Origin: JAKOVR01 sp031415655
Lineage (GTDB): Bacteria; Actinomycetota; Acidimicrobiia; Acidimicrobiales; Acidimicrobilacustridaceae
Direction of reading: 5' to 3'
DNA length: 12,838 nt
NCBI GenBank assembly: GCA_031415655.1
Contig: JANOSD010000140.1
Span: 1 to 12,838, forward strand
Part shown: positions 1 through 5,996 of the stretch, in pieces
How positions within the stretch are numbered: position 1 is the first letter of the stretch
How the letters are laid out: the number at the start of each line of letters is the position of its first letter
Made by a program: the position numbers and the translations under genes
Notes under the pieces: generated by a model
Database searches by the model: none
The model's input: the letters and a program-made list of their open reading frames with translations, nothing else
What the model was told of the DNA's origin: nothing

Positions 1-51
1 TGATGCGTCTCCCCTACCAAAAACCAGGAAGGTGAGTCAGGACGAAAGGGG

Positions 52-75
52 GTCGGGCCTTGGAGCGGGCGTGGA
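52..75. repeat. Direct repeat, copy 1 (upstream of sulfatase)
   Basis: This 24-bp stretch matches 1571-1594 with two mismatches. The exact shared core is GGCCTTGGAGCGGGC (56-70 here, 1575-1589 in the other copy). This copy lies outside any gene I accept, about 37 bp before the putative sulfatase -10 box. The other copy covers the last codons and stop of cinA. Together they bracket the sulfatase gene with its promoter. Confidence 0.6.
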
Positions 76-111
76 ACCGTGCCATGGGTCGGCCAACGGG
101 CTGGAACGACG

Positions 112-117
112 TACGAT
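112..117 (+). promoter_or_regulatory. Putative leaderless -10 box of the sulfatase gene
   Basis: TACGAT fits the actinobacterial TANNNT -10 pattern and is followed by 6 nt and then GTG at 124. Transcription would therefore start at or next to the start codon. No convincing -35 box is visible. The same arrangement precedes four other genes in this window, which raises confidence in this weak motif. Confidence 0.5.
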
Positions 118-123
118 CCGACG

Positions 124-1530
124 GTGACCCCGGCCCCCGCGTATCTTGGCGCCAAGCCCAGTGTCGTCATGATCGTCACCGACGATCAGCGCTGGGATTC
201 GCTCCCCAACCTTCCTCGACTTGCGGCCCGGTCCGCCTTGGCGGTCTTCGACAACAGCTACGTGCACCAACCGCTGTGTGGGCCATCGCGGGCAACCATG
301 CTCACGGGCCGTTACTCGTATTCACACGGGGTTCGCACACTCCTCGACGGGGCAAACCTCGACGAATCGCTAACGGTCGCCACCTTGCTGGCGGGTGCTG
401 GCTATCGCACTGGGTTCGTTGGAAAATACCTGAATGGCTACCCCTTTGATCGCGGCGACTACATCCCCCCTGGTTGGGACACTTTTCACGCGTTTCACCG
501 CTCCACCGAGTACTACAACTACGAACTCGTAGAGGACGGAGTCCGCTCGCACTACGGGTCGGAGGAAGACGACTACTCAACCGATGTGTTGGCGAGAAAG
601 GCCGTCCGTTTCATCGACCAATCACCGACAGCGGATCCGATCTTCCTGCTCGTCGCCCCCAATGCGCCCCACTTCACCACCGGTGGGTTTCCTCCCCCGC
701 CGGCACCGCGCCATGCCGGCGCCAGCGCGTACGGCACGGTGATACCACCTCGGGCATTCGGCGCCACGGACACGGCAGGCGAGCCGGCATGGATGAACGA
801 GGCGACGACACCAGTGGCCGATCTGGCGTATGAGTGGCGGATCAAAGCCGACCGCGAAGCACTGCTCTCCGTGGACGAGCTGATCACGGGCGTCTTCCTC
901 GCGCTGCGCCGAAACGGCCGATTGGACGACACGTACGTGATGATCACGTCGGACAATGGGTTCGCCTTCGGTGAGCATCGAATCTTCGGCAAGGGGCATC
1001 TGTACGAGGACGCGGTCCGGGTGCCGCTCCTGGTGCACGGACCCTCGGTCGTACCCGGGCACTACGACCGACTCACCAGCAACGTCGACTGGATCCCGAC
1101 CGTCCTGCACTGGACCGGTGTGGCCCCACCGCCGGGGTTCCTCGACGGCCGATCCTTCGCCGCCACACTGGCGGCAGGCCCGTCACCCCGAGCACTGCTT
1201 GGTGCCCGCGCTACGACGACCAACACCACGACCACGGCCGACGAACTCGACGCCATCCTGCTCTACGGCTGCCGTACCGGCATGGACGGGAACCGGGAGT
1301 GCGGCGGAAACCCCGAGCACATGGGTCGCAACTGGGGTCTCCGCACGACGAACCACAAGTACGTCGAATACCCGGACGGCTACGTGCAGCTCTTCGACCT
1401 CGACGACGACCCCCACGAACTCACAAACCTCGCCCTCGGGGGGCGCCATCGGGACGTTGTCTCCGCCCATTCCCGTTGCCTCGCGTCGCTCCGCCCCGTC
1501 GGCGATCCTGCGGCGCCGACTCCTTCGTAG
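124..1530 (+). CDS. Sulfatase (formylglycine-type arylsulfatase family)
   Basis: Predicted hydrolase of sulfate esters in the alkaline phosphatase superfamily; the substrate cannot be told. Counting from the GTG at 124 (468 residues), the protein shows the metal-binding pair D20-D21 in IVTDDQRWD. The signature CGPSRATMLTGR contains C52, which in this family is matured to formylglycine by a formylglycine-generating enzyme. Other family residues are K101 (GKYLNG), H183 (APH), D277-N278 (SDNG) and K290 (GKGHLYED). The C-terminus has the usual YVQLFDLDDDPHELTNL strand. The reading frame is open back to a GTG at 79, but that start has neither a ribosome site nor a -10 box. The GTG at 124 has a TACGAT box 6 nt ahead, so I prefer it. 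With either start there is no signal peptide or lipobox, although related actinobacterial sulfatases are usually exported. The enzyme may be cytoplasmic, or the 5' end may have been lost. The family is certain; the start is moderately supported. Confidence 0.9.
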   Translation: MTPAPAYLGAKPSVVMIVTDDQRWDSLPNLPRLAARSALAVFDNSYVHQPLCGPSRATMLTGRYSYSHGVRTLLDGANLDESLTVATLLAGAGYRTGFVGKYLNGYPFDRGDYIPPGWDTFHAFHRSTEYYNYELVEDGVRSHYGSEEDDYSTDVLARKAVRFIDQSPTADPIFLLVAPNAPHFTTGGFPPPPAPRHAGASAYGTVIPPRAFGATDTAGEPAWMNEATTPVADLAYEWRIKADREALLSVDELITGVFLALRRNGRLDDTYVMITSDNGFAFGEHRIFGKGHLYEDAVRVPLLVHGPSVVPGHYDRLTSNVDWIPTVLHWTGVAPPPGFLDGRSFAATLAAGPSPRALLGARATTTNTTTTADELDAILLYGCRTGMDGNRECGGNPEHMGRNWGLRTTNHKYVEYPDGYVQLFDLDDDPHELTNLALGGRHRDVVSAHSRCLASLRPVGDPAAPTPS

Positions 1531-1570
1531 CAACACTGGGCACAGCCTGGGAGCCCATGCCCGACGGTTT

Positions 1571-1594
1571 GTCAGGCCTTGGAGCGGGCTTGGA
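1571..1594. repeat. Direct repeat, copy 2 (3' end of cinA)
   Basis: Partner of the repeat at 52-75 (22 of 24 positions identical). It contains the TGA stop and the last codons (ARSKA) of cinA on the minus strand. Because this copy is coding and the other is not, a likely direction is that copy 1 derives from cinA, for example through a duplication or insertion event. This is inference. Confidence 0.6.
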
Positions 1595-2816
1595 GTTGGC
1601 GGCGGAGAAGGTCGAGGACCGAGATAGTGGCGAACTGTCGGATTCGCTCGCGGTCGCCCGGTAGCCGGACCGGCAAAGCTCCGGCCACCCCGTCGATGCA
1701 CGTCCCGAGCCACACGGTGCCGGGCTTCTGACCTTCTTGCGGCTCGGGGCCGGCCACTCCGGTGACCGACACGGCAACGTCGCACCCAAGCACACGACAC
1801 GCGCCCTCCGCCATCGCCATCGCCGCCTCCTCGGAGATCACCGGACCACGAGGCACCCCGAGCACGTCGAACTTCACCTCGCTGGCGTAGCTCACGATGC
1901 TCCCCCGGAAGACCGTCGAAGCACCGGGCACGTTGGTGAGCCGGCTGGCGATAAGCCCGCCGGTCATCGACTCGGCGGTCCCGATCGTAAGGCCCTGCGC
2001 GCCGAGGATGCGCAGGATCACCTGCTCCATGCTCTCGTCGTGGATGGTGAATACCGAATCACCGAGCACGGCCGCCACGGTGGCCACCTCGCCGGCGAGC
2101 AGGGCGTCGGCCTCGTCGGCGGTGGAGGCTTTGGCGGTGAGGCGCACCTTCAGTCCTTCGATCCCACTGGCGAGGAAAGCCAACGTGCAATGACCGGATG
2201 CCTCGAGCTCTTCGTGATAGGGGGCGAGCTGCTCGGCGATGCCCGATTCGCTCTGCCCCCACGTGCGAATCACTCGGCTTCGGATCACCGCCGTGTCGCC
2301 CATACGCGCCCGCAGTTCGGGGATCACAGTTCCGGAGATCATCTGCTGCATCTCCCATGGCACCCCCGGCACGGCATAAATCACTTTTTCGCCCACGGGG
2401 CATCGAAGCCCCGGTGCGGTCCCAGGCATTTGATCGAGGATCGACGCCCCTACCGGCACATCGGCCTGCCGCAAGTTGTTCTCCGGCATGTTGCGACCAC
2501 GAGATCCGAACATCGACCGAATGCGGTCTTCGAGGTCGTCGTCGCGCTCTAAGGCAACCCCCATCACCTCGGCGATCATGTCGCGGGTGATGTCGTCCTG
2601 GGTGGGGCCGAGGCCGCCGCACACGATCACGGCATCGCTCCGATCAAGCGCGGCGAGGAGGGTGCTTCTGATGCGTTCGGGGTTGTCGCCCACCTTCACC
2701 TGAAAGAGGCAGTCGAGGCCGGCGAGAGCGAGCTGCTCTCCGATCCACGACGAGTTGGTATCGACGATCTGTCCCAACAGCAATTCGGTTCCGACGGCAA
2801 CCACTTCACAGCGCAT
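1572..2816 (-). CDS. cinA: CinA family protein (MoCF domain plus NMN deamidase domain)
   Basis: Full-length two-domain CinA of 414 residues, the usual family size. Residues 1-170 form the molybdopterin-binding-like (MoCF/COG1058) domain, with VGTELLLGQIVDTN near the start and GGLGPTQDDITRD at 67-79. In characterised CinA proteins this domain acts as an ADP-ribose pyrophosphatase. A linker domain follows. The C-terminal PncC-type nicotinamide mononucleotide deamidase domain starts near 265, with AESMTGG at 281-287, SYASEVK at 309-315 and VTGVAGPEP at 351-359. The expected role is NAD pyridine-nucleotide salvage; historically the gene is linked to competence and DNA damage. The ATG has no Shine-Dalgarno sequence but a TAACGT box 6 nt upstream, so a leaderless transcript is likely. 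It lies 38 bp behind the Uma2 gene on the same strand and converges on the sulfatase gene with a 41-bp gap. Confidence 0.96.
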   Translation of the reverse strand: MRCEVVAVGTELLLGQIVDTNSSWIGEQLALAGLDCLFQVKVGDNPERIRSTLLAALDRSDAVIVCGGLGPTQDDITRDMIAEVMGVALERDDDLEDRIRSMFGSRGRNMPENNLRQADVPVGASILDQMPGTAPGLRCPVGEKVIYAVPGVPWEMQQMISGTVIPELRARMGDTAVIRSRVIRTWGQSESGIAEQLAPYHEELEASGHCTLAFLASGIEGLKVRLTAKASTADEADALLAGEVATVAAVLGDSVFTIHDESMEQVILRILGAQGLTIGTAESMTGGLIASRLTNVPGASTVFRGSIVSYASEVKFDVLGVPRGPVISEEAAMAMAEGACRVLGCDVAVSVTGVAGPEPQEGQKPGTVWLGTCIDGVAGALPVRLPGDRERIRQFATISVLDLLRRQLQARSKA

Positions 2817-2852
2817 GCGCCGACGTTAGTGGGGGTCCGCCAACGTTGGCGC
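2817..2852. promoter_or_regulatory. Inverted repeat and palindrome at the cinA promoter
   Basis: Arms at 2817-2827 and 2842-2852 (11 bp, one mismatch) enclose a 14-nt loop and end exactly at the cinA start codon. Inside the right arm sits a perfect 12-bp palindrome, GCCAACGTTGGC (2839-2850). If transcription starts at the cinA ATG, the palindrome covers about -23 to -34, a typical repressor position. The element ACGTT recurs 20 bp apart (2823-2827 and 2843-2847), about two helical turns. It could be an operator or, in a read-through mRNA from the Uma2 gene, a hairpin blocking cinA translation. It lacks a U-tract, so it is not a standard terminator. Confidence 0.45.
2823..2828 (-). promoter_or_regulatory. 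Putative leaderless -10 box of cinA
   Basis: Read on the minus strand this is TAACGT, a TANNNT match placed 6 nt before the cinA ATG. It overlaps the left arm of the inverted repeat. No clear -35 box is seen; the palindrome at 2839-2850 occupies the upstream region. Confidence 0.5.
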
Positions 2853-2854
2853 GA

Positions 2855-3472
2855 TCAGTCGTCGGCCAGGGAGCCCGGGAACGCCAGGAGGTCGGCGGGA
2901 CAGACCCGCACCTCAAATGGCTTCGACACCAGGACGGCGTCGTGGCCTTCGACCGTGGCCACTGGCTGGTAGACGCCGTCGACCAACTCGTGCACGACCA
3001 CGCTGGCCGTGGTCGGGTCGGAGGGGTCTGACGGATCGGCGATCCAGCACCACGGCACGCCGGCTTCGGCGTAGGCCGCGAGCTTGAGGAACCGGTCGAC
3101 CGTGCGGCTGCTCGGCGACACCACCTCGATGGCGACGCGCGGCACGGTACGGATACCTCGCCGGTGCACATCCGAGGCGCGCATCACGAGAACATCGGGT
3201 TGCAGCAACGTGGTGTCGCTCACTGGAACGTCGAAGGGCGCCACGAAGGCGAAGTGCTCGGGATCGCACGCGCCGGCCAACAGCGAATAAAGGTGCCCGA
3301 CCATGATCTGGTGGGGAGGGAAGGGGGAAGGCGACACGATCAAGACTCCGTCGATGAGCTCGTAGCGGTGGCCGTCATTTGGCAAATCGTCGAGGTCGCG
3401 GAGAGTGAGCGGACGCCCCGAGGGAAGGGCGGGTGCGCTCGGTGCGGATCGTGGTTCGGCGTGGATCGACAT
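2855..3472 (-). CDS. Uma2 family protein (DUF820, PD-(D/E)xK nuclease fold)
   Basis: Protein of 205 residues with the Uma2/DUF820 layout: YELIDGVLIVSPSP (37-50), a histidine at 54 (PPHQ), PDVLVMR (92-98), VAIEVVSPSS (113-122), then DRFLKLAAYAEAGVPWCWIAD (126-146). The conserved acidic and basic positions E38, D93, E116 and K130 match the restriction-endonuclease-like fold, so the active site looks intact. The biological role of this family is poorly known; it is abundant in cyanobacteria and actinobacteria and is not itself a transposase. A small DPSDPSDP repeat follows the core at 146-153. The ATG has a GAGGA ribosome site at 3478-3482 with 5-nt spacing. It is divergent from the membrane protein gene and 38 bp upstream of cinA, with which it may share a transcript. 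Confidence 0.9.
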   Translation of the reverse strand: MSIHAEPRSAPSAPALPSGRPLTLRDLDDLPNDGHRYELIDGVLIVSPSPFPPHQIMVGHLYSLLAGACDPEHFAFVAPFDVPVSDTTLLQPDVLVMRASDVHRRGIRTVPRVAIEVVSPSSRTVDRFLKLAAYAEAGVPWCWIADPSDPSDPTTASVVVHELVDGVYQPVATVEGHDAVLVSKPFEVRVCPADLLAFPGSLADD

Positions 3473-3477
3473 GACCG

Positions 3478-3482
3478 TCCTC
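3478..3482 (-). promoter_or_regulatory. Ribosome binding site of the Uma2 gene
   Basis: GAGGA on the minus strand, 5 nt before the ATG at 3472. This fixes the start and sets this gene apart from the neighbours that look leaderless. A TAGGCT box at 3485-3490 is close upstream but would leave almost no leader, so the promoter is uncertain. Confidence 0.5.
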
Positions 3483-3566
3483 GAAGCCTACGGAGGGGGT
3501 GTGACAGCGAAGCCGGGTTCCGGTCGCACCACCGAGGGTAGCCAGCACCACCCAACATCGTGGCGG

Positions 3567-3572
3567 TACCCT
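3567..3572 (+). promoter_or_regulatory. Putative leaderless -10 box of the membrane protein gene
   Basis: TACCCT fits TANNNT and is followed by 6 nt and the ATG at 3579. It is a main reason for choosing 3579 rather than the earlier in-frame ATG at 3405, which would run through the divergent Uma2 gene. Confidence 0.5.
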
Positions 3573-3578
3573 TCCCGC

Positions 3579-3947
3579 ATGGTGCGTCGCGACCTCCGCC
3601 AATTGACCTTTCGTCTCGCCAACATCGGCGCCTGGATGGTCGGCCTGGCCATAGTGATCTACCTGTGCATGGTGGGGGCCACGATCCTCACACCGAACGA
3701 CGGGTGGGTTGTCCACCGCGACATGTTCGACCGGCAGGGCACCGATCTACGCAGGCCATTCGCTGCCCTGGGCGTCGCCGTTACCGTCGTGGCCGCCGCC
3801 CTCGCCACGCTGACGGCCGACCGGCTTCGGCATCGCGGCGTGGGTGCGGCGCAGCGACGACTCACCACGTTGGGCATCGTGATCATCACCCTCGCGGTCA
3901 TGTTCGCCTGGTTGGCATTGCACGTGGTTTCGAACCGAGCGTACTGA
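3579..3947 (+). CDS. Small membrane protein with three predicted helices, function unknown
   Basis: Hypothetical protein of 122 residues that I do not recognise. Hydrophobic segments at about 16-38, 60-80 and 97-116 suggest three transmembrane helices. The N-terminus is basic (MVRRDLRQLTFR), and an extramembrane loop at about 39-58 contains polar residues including NDGWVVHRDMFDRQG. By the positive-inside rule the N-terminus and the RLRHRGVGAAQRR loop (82-94) would be cytoplasmic and the 39-58 loop outside. The frame stays open back to 3405, but that extension overlaps the Uma2 gene and has no ribosome site. The ATG at 3579 has a TACCCT box 6 nt upstream. The diguanylate cyclase gene starts 37 bp later on the same strand with its own -10 box, so a functional link is possible but unproven. 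Confidence 0.75.
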   Translation: MVRRDLRQLTFRLANIGAWMVGLAIVIYLCMVGATILTPNDGWVVHRDMFDRQGTDLRRPFAALGVAVTVVAAALATLTADRLRHRGVGAAQRRLTTLGIVIITLAVMFAWLALHVVSNRAY

Positions 3948-3971
3948 ACGGCCAACCGGAGGCCGCGCCAG

Positions 3972-3977
3972 TACAGT
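3972..3977 (+). promoter_or_regulatory. Putative leaderless -10 box of the GGDEF gene
   Basis: TACAGT fits TANNNT, with 7 nt to the ATG at 3985. It lies in the 37-bp gap after the membrane protein gene, so the cyclase may be transcribed independently. No -35 box is recognisable. Confidence 0.5.
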
Positions 3978-3984
3978 CGTCGGC

Positions 3985-5241
3985 ATGGAGACGGCGGTCT
4001 TGGCGGAAATCTGGGAACGAGGGCCCGAACTGGTCATGCTGGTCGGGGCCGACGGCAACGTGGTGCACGTCAACAAGACGCTGCTCCACACCATGGGCTA
4101 CGAGCTCGCCGACGTCGTGGGCACACCGGTATTCGACTACGTGCACCCCGACGACATCGACTACATGGCAGCATCGTGGGACACGCGCGAGCGTCATCCT
4201 GGCGAGCCGGGCATCATCGTGCAGGGCCGGGGCCGCAACGCCGACGGCACCTGGCGGGTCCTCGAAGTGGTGGGCGAGAGCCTGCTGGCCGATGGCGGCA
4301 TCGAATTGATGGTCGTCTCGTGTCGCGACATCGCAATGAGCGGCACGCCAATGGACAGCCCTGCACGCCTGCGTTCCATGATCGACCGCACCACCGATGT
4401 GGTGTTCCTCGTGAGCCGCACGGGCACATTCACCTACGCCAATCGCCGGCTCACCAGCTCCTTTGGGCACGACAACGATCGGGTGGTGGGCACACCATGG
4501 ACCTCAATCCTCGCCCCAGGAGATGTCGAGACCGCTACCACCTGGCTCGACCGGCTCATGGTGGGCGAGCTCGGAGCAACGGCGTCGCTTCGGGCGCGGC
4601 TGGTAGACACGTCGGGTACCGAACACCACCTCGAGCTGCATGGCTCGAACCAGCTCGATGATCCCCTTATCGACGGCGTAGTCATGACCGGTCGAGAGAT
4701 CACGGAGCTGATCCGTATGGAGCAGCGCCTCCGCGATCAGAACGACCAGCTAGCCCATGCCGCGTCGCACGACTTGCTCACCGGCCTGGTGAACCGCGAG
4801 GCGTTCATTGCGCTGCTCACCGACCACATCCATAGCCGCCAAGCCGACGACGACACCGCCGACGTGGTGGTGCTGTTCTGCGACCTCGACGGCTTCAAGA
4901 ACGTCAACGACACCCTCGGCCACGCCGCCGGAAATGAGGCCCTTCGGATTGCGGCCCATCGATTGCAGCAGGTGATTGGATCCGACCACGTGGTGAGCCG
5001 CTACGGCGGCGACGAGTTCACCGTGCTCTTCCACGACGGCATCACCGCTGCACGGGTGACGACGGTGGTCGCAAGGATCGAAGCGGCGATCGCCGAAACG
5101 TTCGAAGTGGACGGAACACCGCTTCGCCTTGGGGTCAGCGTGGGGCAGGGACGTTCGCCGGTGGCGACGGCCAAGGTCGACCGGTTGTTGGCCGAAGCCG
5201 ACGCCGCGATGTACGAACGCAAACGTCATCGACCCGGTTGA
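3985..5241 (+). CDS. Diguanylate cyclase with two PAS domains (PAS-PAS-GGDEF)
   Basis: Predicted soluble sensor that makes cyclic di-GMP from two GTP. Of 418 residues, 1-115 form a first PAS domain (PELVMLVGADGNVVHVN, then DYVHPDDI, ending in CRDI). Residues 130-243 form a second (DVVFLVSRTGTFTYANRRL, ending in GREIT). A coiled linker at 243-262 leads into the GGDEF domain at 262-415. The catalytic signature RYGGDEF at 339-345 is intact, and the metal and substrate residues of CDLDGFKNVND (299-309) are present. The RxxD inhibitory site expected just before the signature is absent (SDHV at 333-336), so product feedback inhibition at that site is unlikely. There is no EAL or HD-GYP domain and no membrane segment. 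The ligand of the PAS domains cannot be inferred. The stop codon lies inside a 14-bp tandem repeat. Confidence 0.95.
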   Translation: METAVLAEIWERGPELVMLVGADGNVVHVNKTLLHTMGYELADVVGTPVFDYVHPDDIDYMAASWDTRERHPGEPGIIVQGRGRNADGTWRVLEVVGESLLADGGIELMVVSCRDIAMSGTPMDSPARLRSMIDRTTDVVFLVSRTGTFTYANRRLTSSFGHDNDRVVGTPWTSILAPGDVETATTWLDRLMVGELGATASLRARLVDTSGTEHHLELHGSNQLDDPLIDGVVMTGREITELIRMEQRLRDQNDQLAHAASHDLLTGLVNREAFIALLTDHIHSRQADDDTADVVVLFCDLDGFKNVNDTLGHAAGNEALRIAAHRLQQVIGSDHVVSRYGGDEFTVLFHDGITAARVTTVVARIEAAIAETFEVDGTPLRLGVSVGQGRSPVATAKVDRLLAEADAAMYERKRHRPG

Positions 5242-5265
5242 GGCGACCCGGTTGAGGCGACCCGG
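5230..5265 (+). repeat. 14-bp tandem repeat over the end of the GGDEF gene
   Basis: Two full copies of CGACCCGGTTGAGG (5230-5243 and 5244-5257) plus an 8-bp partial third copy (5258-5265). The cyclase stop TGA (5239-5241) is in the first copy. The unit is not a multiple of three, so copy number changes would not extend the protein. This is probably a slippage product. Confidence 0.85.
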
Positions 5266-5277
5266 CCAGCCGGGCGC
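5257..5277. terminator. Candidate hairpin between convergent genes
   Basis: CCCGG (5261-5265) pairs with CCGGG (5270-5274) around a 4-nt loop, and GCG (5257-5259) pairs with CGC (5275-5277) with one bulged A. It lies between the stop of the cyclase gene and the stop of the convergent yceI-like gene. On the plus strand it is followed by TATTT, only a weak U-tract. It may serve as a terminator in both directions; confidence is limited. Confidence 0.4.
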
Positions 5278-5966
5278 TATTTGGCCAGCGTGAGTTGAAA
5301 CTCGATCTCGCCCGTGGGCTCGACCGTGGCCGGACCCAATTGCAGCTGGGTGATACCGAAATCGGCGAGGGTGACCGTGCCTGAACCGCTCACTTTCACG
5401 GTGTCGCCCGCCCACCCCGCTTTGAGCGTGAACTCTACGGGCTTGGTGACTCCGTGCAACGTGAGATCCCCCTTGGCTTTGAGATCGAACTGTTTGCCCA
5501 GTTCTGGTGAAGCGCCAAGCGCCAGGGGCGCCGATATCTTGAACATGGACGTTGGGAACTTCTCCGACTCGAGCCCCGCGGTCTTCATGAGGTTGTCTCG
5601 AGGCGCCCGATCGCTGGCAATGGTGGTCATGTCGACGGCGAACTCTGCGCTCTCGATGTTGGCGCCTTTCACCACGAAAGTACCGGTGGCCTTCTGGGTG
5701 CGTCCCGACGCTGTCTTCTTGATGGTGTCGCCGCCAAACACCTCTTGGATGCGATACCCGGCGAAGTTCTCGGTGACATCGGCCTTCACCTTCCAGGTGC
5801 CATCGGCGGTGACCCCGGCGGCCACGCTTCCGGTGGGCCCAAGCGAGAAGGTGTCGGTGGCCTTTGGCGGCGCAGTATCACGGAGCACGAAAGCGTAAAA
5901 AGCCCCGCCGCCACCAATGATGACAACGAACACGGCGATCAGCGCGATCTTGGCCGACTTCTGCAT
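5277..5966 (-). CDS. YceI-like domain protein, membrane-anchored
   Basis: Protein of 229 residues. An N-terminal hydrophobic segment (about 7-28) after a short basic start suggests an uncleaved membrane anchor with the rest outside the cell. From about 50 on it is a YceI-type lipocalin-like beta-barrel: DGTWKVKADV (55-64), SDRAPRDNLMKTAGLESEKF (118-137), GDLTLHGVTKPVEF (166-179) and a final beta-strand EIEFQLTLAK. YceI-fold proteins bind long polyisoprenoids such as quinone-like molecules. The ATG has a strong AAAGGGGAG ribosome site (5970-5978). The gene starts 30 bp after the molybdenum hydroxylase subunit and is probably co-transcribed with it. A link between a quinone-binding fold and a redox enzyme is attractive but inferred from position only. 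Confidence 0.92.
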   Translation of the reverse strand: MQKSAKIALIAVFVVIIGGGGAFYAFVLRDTAPPKATDTFSLGPTGSVAAGVTADGTWKVKADVTENFAGYRIQEVFGGDTIKKTASGRTQKATGTFVVKGANIESAEFAVDMTTIASDRAPRDNLMKTAGLESEKFPTSMFKISAPLALGASPELGKQFDLKAKGDLTLHGVTKPVEFTLKAGWAGDTVKVSGSGTVTLADFGITQLQLGPATVEPTGEIEFQLTLAK

Positions 5967-5969
5967 GAA

Positions 5970-5978
5970 CTCCCCTTT
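5970..5978 (-). promoter_or_regulatory. Strong ribosome binding site of the YceI-like gene
   Basis: AAAGGGGAG on the minus strand, 3 nt before the ATG at 5966. It is the best Shine-Dalgarno sequence in the window and is what one expects for an internal operon gene, in contrast to the leaderless start of the gene before it. Confidence 0.7.
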
Positions 5979-5996
5979 CGACGGACGACAAACACC

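Noticed and set aside
1531..1571. Possible terminator in the gap between the convergent sulfatase and cinA genes
   Set aside because: Only a 4-bp stem (TGGG/CCCA) with a 2-nt loop and no U-tract is visible.
2855..3472. Uma2 family protein as a sign of a transposon or defence island
   Set aside because: The family often stands alone in actinobacterial chromosomes. No transposase, terminal inverted repeat, methyltransferase or toxin-antitoxin partner is present around it.
3405..3578. N-terminal extension of the membrane protein to an ATG at 3405
   Set aside because: It would overlap the divergent Uma2 gene, adds a non-conserved-looking polar stretch and has no start signal. The ATG at 3579 has a leaderless -10 box.
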